Under the pieces are notes generated by a model. That model did not search any database, was not told where the DNA came from, and was given only the letters and a program-made list of their open reading frames with translations. The position numbers and the translations under genes are program-made. This document shows positions 39,041 to 48,399 of a stretch of DNA of 64,000 bases, one piece after another. This DNA is from Arthrobacter sp. Y81. GTDB taxonomy: Bacteria > Actinomycetota > Actinomycetes > Actinomycetales > Micrococcaceae. Location of the stretch: contig NZ_PJIL01000001.1 of the NCBI RefSeq assembly GCF_002929335.1, forward strand, positions 186,001 through 250,000, in the 5' to 3' direction. Position 1 is the stretch's first letter, and each line of letters starts with the position of its first letter.

Positions 39041-39046
39041 TAGTGT
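39041..39046 (+). promoter_or_regulatory. -10 element for leaderless PfkB kinase gene
   Basis: TAGTGT, 7 nt before the ATG at 39054. Confidence 0.55.
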
Positions 39047-39053
39047 GCCGAAC

Positions 39054-40145
39054 ATGGACGCGATACCAGGGCGCCGGTTCGACCCCCTCTCCCACGTCCG
39101 CACGCCCACGGACGGGAGCTTCGATCTGCTCCTGACCGGGACGGTTTTCCAGGACATCATCTTCACCGGGCTGCCCCACGCGCCGGAGCCGGGCACAGAG
39201 ATCTGGAGCGAGGGCATGGGCAGCTGCCCGGGAGGGGTGGCCAACCAGGCCATCGCCGCCGCGCGCCTGGGGTTGCGGACCGGGCTCGCGGCTGCCTTCG
39301 GCGACGACGGCTACGGCGACTACAACTGGAAGATCCTGGCTGCACAGGAACACGTTGACCTGTCCCTCTCCAAACGCGTCCCCGGCTGGCACTCGCCCGT
39401 GACGGTATCCCTCAGCGTGCAGCACGACCGCTCCATGGTGACGCACGGGCACCCTGCCCCGGTCACCTCGTCGGAGCTGATCGGGGAGCCGCCCGCGGCG
39501 CTCGCCGCCGTCGCGGACCTGGACGAGGAACTCGCCCCGTGGGCCGTCGCCGCCCACAGCGCCGGGGTCAAGCTTTTCGGCGACGTCGGCTGGGACGCCA
39601 CCGGCAAATGGTCCTCCACCCGGCTGGACAACCTGCAGTATTTCCACGCCTTTATGCCCAACCAGCGCGAGGCCATGGCCTTCACCGGCAGGGACACGCC
39701 GTGGGCGGCACTGTATGCGCTCGCCGACCGGGTTCCCGTGGCGGTGGTGACCCTGGGACCGCAGGGCGCCATGGCCGTGGACTCCGAAACGGGGGAGGAG
39801 GAATGGGTGCCGTCGCTGCCCGTCTCGGCCTATGACCCGACCGGGGCCGGGGACTGCTTCGGCGCGGCGTTCATCGTGGGCAGCCTGGCGCGCTGGCCGC
39901 TGGCGGACCGGCTCCGGTTCGCGAACCTGTGCGCGTCCCTGGCGGTCCAGGAAGTGGGCGGTTCCCTTGCAGCGCCGGGCTGGGGCGACATCGCCGACTG
40001 GTGGAAGCGGGCCAACGCAAGGCCTGAACGGCAAAGCAGCCAGTGGCTGCGGCGCTTCAGCTTCCTGGAGGAGATCGTGCGCGATGTACCCTCGCAGGCG
40101 CTGCGCCGGGCCACTGCCACAATCGCCCACCTCTCGGACGCCTAG
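39054..40145 (+). CDS. PfkB-family carbohydrate kinase
   Basis: 363 aa. Ribokinase-like sugar kinase. FDLLLTGTVFQDIIF, GGVANQAIAAARLGLRTGLAAAFGDDGYG (substrate region) and the PfkB signature DPTGAGDCFGAAF with catalytic Asp are present. The C-terminal extension after residue about 300 (DWWKRANARPERQ...) is unassigned. The ATG at 39054 is preferred to a GTG at 39045 because it sits 7 nt after TAGTGT. Divergent from the GH4 gene with 92 bp between starts; the pair may process a phosphorylated glycoside. Confidence 0.88.
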   Translation: MDAIPGRRFDPLSHVRTPTDGSFDLLLTGTVFQDIIFTGLPHAPEPGTEIWSEGMGSCPGGVANQAIAAARLGLRTGLAAAFGDDGYGDYNWKILAAQEHVDLSLSKRVPGWHSPVTVSLSVQHDRSMVTHGHPAPVTSSELIGEPPAALAAVADLDEELAPWAVAAHSAGVKLFGDVGWDATGKWSSTRLDNLQYFHAFMPNQREAMAFTGRDTPWAALYALADRVPVAVVTLGPQGAMAVDSETGEEEWVPSLPVSAYDPTGAGDCFGAAFIVGSLARWPLADRLRFANLCASLAVQEVGGSLAAPGWGDIADWWKRANARPERQSSQWLRRFSFLEEIVRDVPSQALRRATATIAHLSDA

Positions 40146-40174
40146 GCCAATTAAGCCGCCCGGCCCGCCGCCAC

Positions 40175-40180
40175 TAGAAT
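40175..40180 (+). promoter_or_regulatory. -10 element for leaderless alr operon
   Basis: TAGAAT, 7 nt before the alr GTG at 40188. Confidence 0.6.
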
Positions 40181-40187
40181 CACTAGG

Positions 40188-41411
40188 GTGACTTACCAAG
40201 CAGCAGCCGGCGACGTCAGGCCCGTCCCGGACTCCGCGTCTGGCCCCGCCAACGAACGCTCAGCAGTAATCGACCTGGACGCTATCCGGCACAACGTCCG
40301 CCACGTGGCGGCGGTGGCGTCGCCGGCCAAGGTCATGGCCGTGGTGAAGGCGGATGCCTACGGGCACGGTGCCGTTCCCGTGGCCCGGGCAGCCCTCGAG
40401 GCAGGCGCCCGCTGGCTTGGTGTTGCGCATATTTCCGAGGCGCTGGCCCTGCGGGCTGCGGGCATCGAGGCCCCCCTGCTGGCCTGGCTGCACACCCCGG
40501 AGAGCAACTTCAGTGCCGCTGTTGCCGCCGGAATCGACATCGGCTGCTCCGGCTGGGAACTGGACAAGATCGTCCTGGCGGCCCGGGAGCAGGAGCGCCC
40601 CGCGCGCGTCCACCTGAAAGTGGACACCGGCCTGGGCCGCAACGGCGCAACGCTGGAGGCGTGGGACAGCCTGGTGGGCGAAGCAATGGAGTACCAGGAC
40701 GAGGGCCTGCTCCGTGTGGTGGGAATCTTCTCCCATCTTGCCGTGGCGGACGAACCGCACCGCCCGGAAACGGACGAGCAGCTGAAGGCCTTCCGCGAAG
40801 TCCTGGCAATCGCCGAGGACGCCGGGGTGGACCCCGAAGTCCGGCACCTGGCCAACACCCCCGCCACGCTTTCCCGCCCGGACACGCACTTCGACCTGGT
40901 CCGCGTGGGCCTCGGGATCTACGGTCTCTCACCCTTTGAGGGCCAGACCCCGGCCGAGCTGGGACTCCGCCCTGCGATGACCGTCCGCACCAAGGTGTCG
41001 CACTGCAAGGACGTCCCGGCCGGCCAGGGTGTCTCCTACGGACTCAATTACCACACCGCAGGCGCCAGCACCCTGGGGCTGATCCCGATGGGCTACGCCG
41101 ACGGCGTGCCGCGGGTAGCCACGGGCGGTCCCGTCCGTGTGGAGGGCCGCAACTACCCGGTGGTGGGCAGGATCGCCATGGACCAGATGGTGATCGACCT
41201 CGGACCCCGCGGTGTGGCGTCCGGCGGAGCCAGCGTGTTGGGAGCCGAAGCGGTCCTGTTCGGCGACGGCGCCGACGGCGGGCCGACGGCGGATGACTGG
41301 GCCCGCGCTGCCGGCACCATCAACTACGAGATTGTGACCCGGATCAGCCCGCGTGTTCCGCGGCACTACATCAACGAGGGCCAGGCTGAGGGGCAGGGCG
41401 GGGCCGGATGA
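40188..41411 (+). CDS. alr: Alanine racemase
   Basis: 407 aa. PLP enzyme that supplies D-alanine for peptidoglycan. PLP-lysine motif AVVKADAYGHGAVPVARAALEAGA near residues 50-70, KVDTGLGRNG, RLGIYG-like VRVGLGIYGLSP, and the second-subunit catalytic region YGLNYHTAGASTLGLIPMGYADGVPR. The GTG start sits 7 nt after a -10 box. First gene of the alr-tsaE-tsaB-rimI-tsaD operon, whose members overlap by 1-4 bp. Confidence 0.96.
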   Translation: MTYQAAAGDVRPVPDSASGPANERSAVIDLDAIRHNVRHVAAVASPAKVMAVVKADAYGHGAVPVARAALEAGARWLGVAHISEALALRAAGIEAPLLAWLHTPESNFSAAVAAGIDIGCSGWELDKIVLAAREQERPARVHLKVDTGLGRNGATLEAWDSLVGEAMEYQDEGLLRVVGIFSHLAVADEPHRPETDEQLKAFREVLAIAEDAGVDPEVRHLANTPATLSRPDTHFDLVRVGLGIYGLSPFEGQTPAELGLRPAMTVRTKVSHCKDVPAGQGVSYGLNYHTAGASTLGLIPMGYADGVPRVATGGPVRVEGRNYPVVGRIAMDQMVIDLGPRGVASGGASVLGAEAVLFGDGADGGPTADDWARAAGTINYEIVTRISPRVPRHYINEGQAEGQGGAG

Positions 41412-42001
41412 GCGATCCGCAGTGGGAACTGTCCCTGGCAGTACAGAGCGCCGAGGAAACCCATGCCCTCGCGGCGGCCCTCGGCTCCGTCCTCGAGGCG
41501 GGCGACCTGGTCATCCTGACGGGCGAGCTCGGTGCCGGCAAGACCACCTTCACCCAGGGCCTCGGCGAAGGCCTGGGCGTGCGGTCCGGCATCATTTCCC
41601 CCACGTTTGTCTTGGTCCGCATCCATCCCAGCCTTCCGGACGGGCCGCGCCCCGGGGGACCCGATCTGGTGCACGTGGACGCCTACCGGCTGGAGTCCGC
41701 GGCGGAAATCGATGACATCGACCTGGAAAACACCATGGACAGCACCGTAACGGTGGTGGAGTGGGGCCGGGGCCGGGTGGAACACCTCAGTGACAGCCTG
41801 CTCGACGTCGAACTGCACCGGCCGCTGGGCGGCGCCGCCCTACCCGGTACCTCCACCCCGGACGGCGCGGACGGCGCGGACGGTGTTCTGGACTTCGACA
41901 CGGACGACGACGACGAGCCCCGCACCATCGTGATCCGCGGCTTCGGCCCGCGCTGGGCTGAGCAGCCCCTGCTGCCTGCCGCCTTGAAAGGGAGCCCCTG
42001 A
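41408..42001 (+). CDS. tsaE: tRNA t6A modification ATPase TsaE
   Basis: 197 aa, longer than the usual about 150. ATPase that acts with TsaB and TsaD in forming N6-threonylcarbamoyl-adenosine at position 37 of ANN-decoding tRNAs. Walker A TGELGAGKTTFTQGLGEGL, ISPTFVLVRIH, HVDAYRL and VEWGRG are diagnostic. The C-terminal about 60 residues, including a run of acidic residues (DFDTDDDDEP), are an extension. Overlaps alr by 4 bp and tsaB by 1 bp. Confidence 0.94.
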   Translation: MSDPQWELSLAVQSAEETHALAAALGSVLEAGDLVILTGELGAGKTTFTQGLGEGLGVRSGIISPTFVLVRIHPSLPDGPRPGGPDLVHVDAYRLESAAEIDDIDLENTMDSTVTVVEWGRGRVEHLSDSLLDVELHRPLGGAALPGTSTPDGADGADGVLDFDTDDDDEPRTIVIRGFGPRWAEQPLLPAALKGSP

Positions 42002-42672
42002 TGCTCATCCTTGCCATCGACACTTCAGCCGTGGCCAGCGCGGCGCTGGTTTCGGACGATGCGCCCGAAGGAGTGCTGGCGAGTTTCTCCACCGAGGACA
42101 CCCGCAGCCACGCCGAAGTGCTGGCCCCCGGCATCGACGCACTCCTGGCCGACGCGGGGATCACGGGCTCGGACATCGACGCGATCGTGACCGGCGTGGG
42201 CCCGGGGCCGTTCACGGGACTGCGGTCCGGGATCGCCACCGCACGGACCCTGGCCTACGTGTGGGGCAAACCCCTGTACGGCATGATGAGCCTGGACGCC
42301 ATGGCACTGGAAGTGGCGGAATCCACGTCCGCCGTGCCGGAATTCCTGGTGGCCACCGACGCCCGGCGCAAAGAGGTGTACTGGGCCCGCTACTCCCTCG
42401 CTGACGGCCAGCTGCCCCGCCTGGTGGACGGACCGCACGTGGGGTTCGCGGCCGACCTGCCCGACCTCCCGGCTTACGGCGCCGGCGCGGGCATCTACGA
42501 AGACGTCCTCCGCGCCGATCCGGATTTCAGTTCCGAACAGCCCGATGCGCTCTACCTGGGGCAGTTCGCCCTGGCCAGGCTCGCCGCGGGGGAGCAGCTG
42601 CTGGACTCCACGCCGCTGTACCTCCGCGAGTCCGACGCCCAGGTGCCCGGACCCCGGAAGCGTGCACTGTGA
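42001..42672 (+). CDS. tsaB: tRNA t6A modification protein TsaB
   Basis: 223 aa. Non-catalytic partner of TsaD in the threonylcarbamoyl transferase complex. ASKHA-fold start LILAIDTSAVASAAL, GVGPGPFTGLRSGIATARTLAYVWGKP and LVATDARRKEVYWARY match TsaB. It shares one base with tsaE (TGATG) and overlaps rimI by 4 bp (GTGA). Confidence 0.94.
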   Translation: MLILAIDTSAVASAALVSDDAPEGVLASFSTEDTRSHAEVLAPGIDALLADAGITGSDIDAIVTGVGPGPFTGLRSGIATARTLAYVWGKPLYGMMSLDAMALEVAESTSAVPEFLVATDARRKEVYWARYSLADGQLPRLVDGPHVGFAADLPDLPAYGAGAGIYEDVLRADPDFSSEQPDALYLGQFALARLAAGEQLLDSTPLYLRESDAQVPGPRKRAL

Positions 42673-43244
42673 ACGGCATCGCTGGCGGCGCAGCCGGCAC
42701 CGCCCCGGCCGGTGTGACGCTGCGCGCCATGAACGGGGCAGACATCCCCGCCGTGCACATGCTCGAACGCAGGCTGTTCCCCGTGGATGCGTGGCCGCTC
42801 CAGATGTTCCATGACGAATTGGCACAGGCCCAGACCCGCCATTACCTCGTGGCCGAAATTGCCGGCGAGATTGTGGGCTATGCCGGGCTGATGTGCATCG
42901 AGCCGATTGCGGACGTGCAGACCATCGCGGTGGTACCCGAATGCGAGGGCAAGGGTATCGGCTCGGCCCTGCTGACCGAGCTCATTGCGGAAAGCGCGCG
43001 GCGCAGCGCGGCGGACGTGCTGCTGGAAGTCCGGGCGGACAATCCCCGCGCCCAGGGCCTTTACCGGCGCTTCGGCTTCGAACAGATCCACGTCCGGCCG
43101 AGGTACTACCGGGACGGCGTTGATGCCCTGATCATGCGGCTCCAGCTGCAGGACTCCAGCCCTGTGTCCGGCCTGGCATCCGGACAGGGGAGCACACAGG
43201 CGGCCACAGACCACTTGCCGGCAACGAAGGCAGACACACCATGA
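42669..43244 (+). CDS. rimI: Ribosomal-protein alanine acetyltransferase RimI-like GNAT
   Basis: 191 aa. GNAT enzyme expected to acetylate protein N-termini such as S18. [52 protein letters not shown] (acetyl-CoA loop) and [20 protein letters not shown] are typical RimI features. N- and C-terminal extensions of about 15 and 30 residues. GTG start within the tsaB stop. Its place among tsa genes is conserved in actinobacteria. Confidence 0.93.
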   Translation: MNGIAGGAAGTAPAGVTLRAMNGADIPAVHMLERRLFPVDAWPLQMFHDELAQAQTRHYLVAEIAGEIVGYAGLMCIEPIADVQTIAVVPECEGKGIGSALLTELIAESARRSAADVLLEVRADNPRAQGLYRRFGFEQIHVRPRYYRDGVDALIMRLQLQDSSPVSGLASGQGSTQAATDHLPATKADTP

Positions 43245-44365
43245 ACCGAACGCAGCCCCTTGTCCTGGGGATCGAGTCCTCCTGCGATGAAACGGGTGTG
43301 GGTATCGTTCGCGGAACCGCCCTGCTCAGCAACACCGTCTCGTCCTCCATGGATGAGCATGTACGGTTTGGCGGCGTCATCCCCGAGATCGCGTCCCGTG
43401 CGCACCTGGACGCCTTCGTGCCCACGCTGCAGGAGGCCCTGGCAGACGCCGGGGTAACCCTCGACGACGTCGACGCGATCGCCGTCACCTCCGGGCCGGG
43501 GCTGGCCGGGGCGCTGATGGTGGGCGTGTGCGCCGCCAAGGCGCTCGCCGTGGCCACGGGCAAGCCCCTGTATGCCATCAACCACCTGGTGGCGCACGTC
43601 GGTGTTGGACTGCTGCAGCCGGACGACGGCGGCCCGCGCCCGTTTACCGGTTCGTCGCCGGAGAACGCGTCGCCGGCCAACCCGCTGCCGGAGAACCTGG
43701 GCGCCCTGCTGGTCTCCGGCGGGCACACCGAAATCCTCCGGATCAGGAGCATCACGGACGACGTCGAGCTGCTGGGGTCCACGATTGACGACGCTGCCGG
43801 GGAAGCCTACGACAAGGTCGCACGCCTCCTGGGGCTCGGCTATCCGGGCGGACCGGCCATCGACAAACTCGCCCGGACCGGCAACGCGAAAGCCATCCGG
43901 TTCCCGCGCGGACTCACGCAGCCCAAGTACATGGGCACCGCGGAGGAACCCGGCCCCCACCGCTACGACTGGTCCTTCAGCGGACTGAAGACCGCCGTCG
44001 CCCGCTGCGTGGAACAGTTCGAAGCCCGCGGGGAAGAGGTGCCGGTCGCGGACATCGCGGCCGCCTTCCAGGAGGCAGTGGTGGACGTCATCACGTCCAA
44101 GGCTGTGCTCGCCTGCAAGGAAAACGGCATCACCGAACTCCTGTTGGGTGGCGGCGTCGCGGCGAATTCGCGGCTGCGCCAGCTCACCGAACAGCGGTGC
44201 AGCGCGGCCGGGATCCGGCTGACCGTTCCGCCGCTCGAGCTGTGCACTGACAACGGTGCCATGGTGGCCGCCCTGGGGGCCCAGCTGGTCATGGCGGGTA
44301 TCGACCCCAGCGGGATCGGCTTCGCCCCGGATTCGTCCATGCCGGTCACCACGGTTTCGGCGTAG
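43241..44365 (+). CDS. tsaD: tRNA threonylcarbamoyltransferase TsaD
   Basis: 374 aa. Catalytic subunit that transfers threonylcarbamoyl to A37 of t[19 protein letters not shown], metal-binding His pair in [43 protein letters not shown] and [11 protein letters not shown] are all present. Overlaps rimI by 4 bp. The region 43640-43690 encodes a variable insert ([20 protein letters not shown]) before the SGGHT motif. Confidence 0.96.
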   Translation: MNRTQPLVLGIESSCDETGVGIVRGTALLSNTVSSSMDEHVRFGGVIPEIASRAHLDAFVPTLQEALADAGVTLDDVDAIAVTSGPGLAGALMVGVCAAKALAVATGKPLYAINHLVAHVGVGLLQPDDGGPRPFTGSSPENASPANPLPENLGALLVSGGHTEILRIRSITDDVELLGSTIDDAAGEAYDKVARLLGLGYPGGPAIDKLARTGNAKAIRFPRGLTQPKYMGTAEEPGPHRYDWSFSGLKTAVARCVEQFEARGEEVPVADIAAAFQEAVVDVITSKAVLACKENGITELLLGGGVAANSRLRQLTEQRCSAAGIRLTVPPLELCTDNGAMVAALGAQLVMAGIDPSGIGFAPDSSMPVTTVSA

Positions 44366-44434
44366 CCCCGGGCAAGGCCGGAGCGCGGCACTGCTTCGCG
44401 GCGCCGCCTCAGGGTCGAATGGAGGCGCTGCGCC

Positions 44435-45586
44435 TCAGGCGGTGGGGCCGTTCCGCATCTGCCTGACGAGGTCGAGCACCACGGCCTGGAGGTTGCCGCC
44501 GTGCTCCGCGGCCACCCGGCGCTGCCGCTGGTAGCCGGCTCCACGGCTGATGATCTTTTCCACGTCGGCGAGCTCGTCCGAGCAGCCGAGTTTCGCGGCC
44601 ACGGGTTCGAGCCGGTTCAGGGTTTCAAGCAGGTGCTCGGTGACCAGCTTCTCGTTGCCCTGGGCATCGAGGATGATGATCGCCTCGAGGCCGTACCGGG
44701 CCGCGCGCCATTTGTTCTCCTGGACATGCCAGGGCGGCATGGTGGGAATCGTGCCGCCGTTATCCAGCGTGGTGGAGAATTCGTCCACCAGGCACTGGGT
44801 CAGGGCTGCGATGGCGCCGACCTCCTCCAGGGTGGCCAGGCCGTCGCAAATGCGCATCTCGATGGTGCCGAGGTTGGGGACCGGGCGGATGTCCCAGCGG
44901 ATCTCGGAGATAGTGTCGATCACTCCGGTAGTGAACATGTCCTCGACGTAGGACTCGTACTCCGCCCAGGTGGAGAACTGGAATGGCAGGCCGGCAGTGG
45001 GAAGCTGCTGGAACATCAGGGCACGGTGGGACGCATAGCCGGTGTCCTCGCCGCCCCAGAACGGGCTGGACGCGGACAGCGCCTGGAAGTGCGGGAAGTA
45101 GTTCACCAAACCGTCCAGCACCGGCAGGACCTTGTCCCGGCTGTCCAGGCCCACGTGCACGTGGACTCCGTAAATCACCATCTGGCGGCCCCACCACTGG
45201 GTGCGGTCGATCAGCTTGGCGTAGCGGGCCTTGTCCGTCACCGGCTGCAGCTGGGGAGGGCTGAAAGGGTGGCTTCCGGCGCAGAAGACTTCGACGCCCA
45301 TGGGGTCGGTGACTTCCCGGACTGCCGCCAGGGAACTGCTGAGGTCGGCTTTGGCCTGGGCCACTGTTTCGCAGATGCCGGTGACGAGTTCCACGGTGTT
45401 CAGCAGGAGCTCCTGCTTGATGTGGGGGTGTTCGTCATCCTCGTTAAGCTCGGGATGATTGGCCGCCACACCGCGGAGCACCTCATTGGCCACCGAGGCC
45501 AGTTCGCCCGTCTGCGCGTTGACCAGGGCCAGCTCCCATTCCACACCAAGAGTTGATTGCCTGGATGAAGCGAAATCAATCTTCAT
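44435..45586 (-). CDS. Carboxylate-amine ligase YbdK-type (glutamate-cysteine ligase 2 family)
   Basis: 383 aa. ATP-grasp-like GCS2 family. TLGVEWELALVN, KQELLLNTVELVTGIC, GSHPFSPP, QMVIYGVHVHVGL, IRPVPNLGTIEMRICDG and ENKWRAARYGL are family hallmarks. YbdK proteins show weak glutamate-cysteine ligase activity in E. coli. Because this organism appears to make mycothiol, the true substrate is uncertain. ATG with AAGGGA upstream. Convergent with tsaD and divergent from the NagZ-like gene. Confidence 0.88.
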   Translation of the reverse strand: MKIDFASSRQSTLGVEWELALVNAQTGELASVANEVLRGVAANHPELNEDDEHPHIKQELLLNTVELVTGICETVAQAKADLSSSLAAVREVTDPMGVEVFCAGSHPFSPPQLQPVTDKARYAKLIDRTQWWGRQMVIYGVHVHVGLDSRDKVLPVLDGLVNYFPHFQALSASSPFWGGEDTGYASHRALMFQQLPTAGLPFQFSTWAEYESYVEDMFTTGVIDTISEIRWDIRPVPNLGTIEMRICDGLATLEEVGAIAALTQCLVDEFSTTLDNGGTIPTMPPWHVQENKWRAARYGLEAIIILDAQGNEKLVTEHLLETLNRLEPVAAKLGCSDELADVEKIISRGAGYQRQRRVAAEHGGNLQAVVLDLVRQMRNGPTA

Positions 45587-45666
45587 GTGGTCCCTTCACT
45601 GTTCCGCCGTCACCTGCCGAAGCCGCCTGCGGGCGGGCAACGGGTGGTTCAAGTCTAGTGCAGGGG

Positions 45667-45672
45667 TAGCAT
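45667..45672 (+). promoter_or_regulatory. -10 element for leaderless NagZ-like gene
   Basis: TAGCAT, 7 nt before the ATG at 45680. Confidence 0.5.
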
Positions 45673-45679
45673 CGAGGTG

Positions 45680-47431
45680 ATGGCTTGGACTCAGGGACGC
45701 AGTGAAAGTGCTCACAGGAACACAGTGGCCAAAACAGCAGCCAAAACAGCAGCCGCCTTCGCGGTGACGGCGGCAGTGCTTGCATCCGTCTCCTGCACCG
45801 GCGTGCCCGCTCCGTCCGGGTCCGGAACGTCGCCGGACACTGCGTCGGCAACGCCGTCGGGTAGCGCCACCCGCTCCGGCCCCGCTGATTCGGGCCGCCC
45901 GGCAACCCCGAAACCTTCCACGCCCGCCCCGGGGGAGCGGCAACTGGGCTGGGGCCCGCAGCAGAAGGACGAAGACGCGGCGCGCGCAGCCGTCGCGAAA
46001 ATGAGCGTTGAACAAAAGGCCGGACAGGTGCTGATGCCGTTCTTCGCCGGCACCGACTTCGCAGCCCACGCGGCCACCATGGAACGGCTGCACCTCGGCG
46101 GATCAATCGTCATGGGCGATAACGTGCCGCGCGCCGCCGACGGCACCGTGGACACCGCCGCCATGGCGGCTGGACTGGCACGCCTGCAGAAAGCGGCCAA
46201 GGCGGACGGACGTACCTGGCCGGCCATCATGGGTGTGGACCAGGAGGGCGGCGTGGTGGCCAGGCTCCGCGCTCCCTTGACGGAATGGCCGGCTCCCATG
46301 AGCTACGGCGCCGCAGCCAACCTCGCGCTGGCAACCGATGCCGGCAAGGCGTTGGCTTCCGAGCTGGCCGGGCTGGGATTCAACGCGGACTTCGCGCCTG
46401 CCACTGATGTCACCGCCGGGCCGCAGGATCCCACCATCGGCGCCAGGTCAATGTCCGGGAACGCGGACGCGGCGGCCAGCCTGGGCGCTGGCTTTGCCCA
46501 GGGGATGCTGTCGGCCGGGCTTCTGCCCTCGGCCAAGCACTTTCCCGGGCACGGTTCCGTAGCCGTCGATTCGCATGAGAGCCTGCCCGTGCAGAAGGCC
46601 ACGGTGGAGCAACTCCGGGCGAAGGACTGGAAACCGTTCCAGGCCGCGATCGATGCCGGCCTGCCGATGATCATGACAGGCCACATTTCCGTCCCGGCAT
46701 TGGAGCCGGGAATTCCTGCGTCGCTGTCCAAACCGAGCTACGCGGCCCTGCGCGGCATGGGCTTCAAGGGCGTTGCCGTGACGGACGCGCTCAACATGGG
46801 CGCGGTGCAAAAGCAGTTCCCCGATGAATCAGCCGCGCCACGGGCGCTGGCCGCGGGTGCGGACCTGCTGCTGATGCCCGGGGACGTGGCAGCGGCGCAC
46901 GCGGCAGTGGTCAGTGCCGTCAAATCCGGCACGCTGCCTCTGCCGCGCCTGGAGGAGGCGGCCCAGCGGGTGGTGACGATGATGATGTGGCGCGCCCGGA
47001 CCCCTGCGCCGCAGGGCGCCGCGCCGGGCAGCGGTTCCGCCCTCTCCCAGCGTGTTTCCGCGGCCGCAGTCACCGTCCTTGCCGGACCGTGCCGGGGTGC
47101 GATGGTGCCCGGCAGCGTCCGGCTGGCCGGAGGCAGTGAACAGGACCGGGCCCGTTTTGTCCAGGCCGCGCGTGCGGCCGGTATCACCGTCGGCGCAGGA
47201 CCGCTTGTGACCTTGATCGGCTACGAAGAGCCGCCGGCCCAAGGCGACGTTGTGGTGGCCCTCGATGCGCCGTGGTCATTGGCGGGCTCGGCAGCACCGG
47301 CCAAGGTGGCGCTGTACGGACGCAGCCAGGAAGCCTTCAACGCCCTGGCTGCCGTCCTGGCGGGAAAGGCGACCGCCCCCGGAAAGCTGCCTGTCGCCGT
47401 CGGGCCCTTCGCCCCCGGCAGCGGTTGCTGA
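45680..47431 (+). CDS. GH3 beta-N-acetylhexosaminidase lipoprotein (NagZ-like)
   Basis: 583 aa. Exported GH3 glycosidase likely to trim GlcNAc from muropeptides. A lipoprotein signal (AFAVTAAVLASVSC) is followed by a Ser/Thr/Pro-rich linker. Catalytic domain: MSVEQKAGQVLMPF, the NagZ signature AKHFPGHGSVAVDSHESLP, and VTDALNMGAV containing the predicted nucleophile Asp. A C-terminal about 150-residue domain follows, as in two-domain GH3 enzymes. The ATG at 45680 (7 nt after TAGCAT) is preferred to the adjacent GTG at 45677. Confidence 0.92.
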   Translation: MAWTQGRSESAHRNTVAKTAAKTAAAFAVTAAVLASVSCTGVPAPSGSGTSPDTASATPSGSATRSGPADSGRPATPKPSTPAPGERQLGWGPQQKDEDAARAAVAKMSVEQKAGQVLMPFFAGTDFAAHAATMERLHLGGSIVMGDNVPRAADGTVDTAAMAAGLARLQKAAKADGRTWPAIMGVDQEGGVVARLRAPLTEWPAPMSYGAAANLALATDAGKALASELAGLGFNADFAPATDVTAGPQDPTIGARSMSGNADAAASLGAGFAQGMLSAGLLPSAKHFPGHGSVAVDSHESLPVQKATVEQLRAKDWKPFQAAIDAGLPMIMTGHISVPALEPGIPASLSKPSYAALRGMGFKGVAVTDALNMGAVQKQFPDESAAPRALAAGADLLLMPGDVAAAHAAVVSAVKSGTLPLPRLEEAAQRVVTMMMWRARTPAPQGAAPGSGSALSQRVSAAAVTVLAGPCRGAMVPGSVRLAGGSEQDRARFVQAARAAGITVGAGPLVTLIGYEEPPAQGDVVVALDAPWSLAGSAAPAKVALYGRSQEAFNALAAVLAGKATAPGKLPVAVGPFAPGSGC

Positions 47432-47459
47432 GCGCCGCCGCCCCTGAGCGCCGCCGCCC
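47429..47459 (+). repeat. 15-bp direct duplication starting at the stop codon of the NagZ-like gene
   Basis: TGAGCGCCGCCGCCC at 47429-47443 and 47445-47459 (period 16). The first three bases are the stop codon. A second direct repeat, CCGGCTGCGTA, follows at 47458-47468 and 47475-47485. Confidence 0.9.
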
Positions 47460-47520
47460 GGCTGCGTACTAATCCCGGCTGCGTAATAGTGCCGTCCCGT
47501 CCGTCTTAGTTCGCGACCTG

Positions 47521-47537
47521 CCCCCTCCTTAAGGGGG
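47521..47537. terminator. Short hairpin upstream of the SDH-like gene
   Basis: CCCCCT/AGGGGG with a 5-nt loop CCTTA, 90 bp after the NagZ-like stop codon. Possible terminator; no T-run. Confidence 0.4.
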
Positions 47538-47555
47538 ATCTGCGGCTGCCGGGCG

Positions 47556-47561
47556 TTTAAT
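47556..47561 (+). promoter_or_regulatory. -10-like element for SDH-like gene
   Basis: TTTAAT, 7 nt before the GTG at 47569; its second base departs from TANNNT. Confidence 0.35.
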
Positions 47562-47568
47562 GGACCAC

Positions 47569-48399
47569 GTGCCAATTCTGAATAAAGACATGACCCTGTG
47601 CATCTCCCTCTCGGCCCGGCCGAGCAACAACGGAACCCGTTTCCACAACCATCTGTATGAGCAGCTGGGCCTGAACTGGATCTACAAGGCCTTCGCGCCC
47701 ACGGACCTGGCCCAGGCGATCGCCGGCGTCCGGGGACTGGGCATCCGGGGCTGCGCGGTGTCCATGCCGTACAAGGAAGACGTCATTGCGCTGGTTGACG
47801 TCATGGACCCCTCGGCCAAGGCCATCGATTCGGTCAACACCATCGTGAACGACGACGGCAAGCTCACGGCCTACAACACTGACTACACGGCGATCGAGCA
47901 GCTGCTGCAGCGCAACGCCGTCCCGACGAACTACTCGGTGCTGCTCAAGGGTTCCGGCGGCATGGCCAAAGCCACCGCCGCCGCCCTCCGCGACGCAGGA
48001 TTCCGGGACGTCACCATCATCGCCCGCAACGAATCATCCGGTAAGCCGCTCGCGGATCTCTACGGGTTCAAGTGGAGCCCCGAGCTTCCCGCGGCGGATG
48101 CAGGCGGCACGGCGGACATGATCATCAACGTGACCCCGGTGGGGATGGCGGGCGGCCCGGATGTCGATTCGCTGTCCTTCCCGCCGGCGGCGGTGAACGC
48201 CGCGCAGGTGGTGTTCGACGTCGTTGCGCTGCCCGCCGAGACGCCCCTCATCAGGGCAGCCCGTGCTGCCGGCAAGACGGTCATCACCGGCGCGGAAGTA
48301 GCCACCATCCAGGCCCTGGAGCAGTTTGTGCTGTACACCGGCGTCCGGCCCACCGACGAGCAGGTCCGGGCGGCAGAAGACTTCATGCGGGCGCAGTAA
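47569..48399 (+). CDS. Shikimate dehydrogenase-like protein (SDH-L/HI0607 type)
   Basis: 276 aa. NAD(P)-dependent dehydrogenase related to AroE but of the SDH-L branch, with low activity on shikimate in the characterised member. SLSARPSNNGTRFHNHLYEQLGLNWIYKAF, GIRGCAVSMPYKE (catalytic Lys), SVNTIVND, AYNTDY (Asp), LLKGSGGMAKATAAAL (nucleotide-binding), NVTPVGM. I chose the GTG at 47569 because it gives the short MPILNKDMTLC start seen in SDH-L proteins and is 7 nt after TTTAAT; the ATG at 47560 is an alternative. Confidence 0.87.
   Translation: MPILNKDMTLCISLSARPSNNGTRFHNHLYEQLGLNWIYKAFAPTDLAQAIAGVRGLGIRGCAVSMPYKEDVIALVDVMDPSAKAIDSVNTIVNDDGKLTAYNTDYTAIEQLLQRNAVPTNYSVLLKGSGGMAKATAAALRDAGFRDVTIIARNESSGKPLADLYGFKWSPELPAADAGGTADMIINVTPVGMAGGPDVDSLSFPPAAVNAAQVVFDVVALPAETPLIRAARAAGKTVITGAEVATIQALEQFVLYTGVRPTDEQVRAAEDFMRAQ

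Noticed and set aside
44403..44440. Terminator between tsaD and the YbdK-type gene
   Set aside because: CCGCCTCAGG/CCTCAGGCGG arms have a mismatch and a long loop and overlap the coding end of the minus-strand gene; not convincing.
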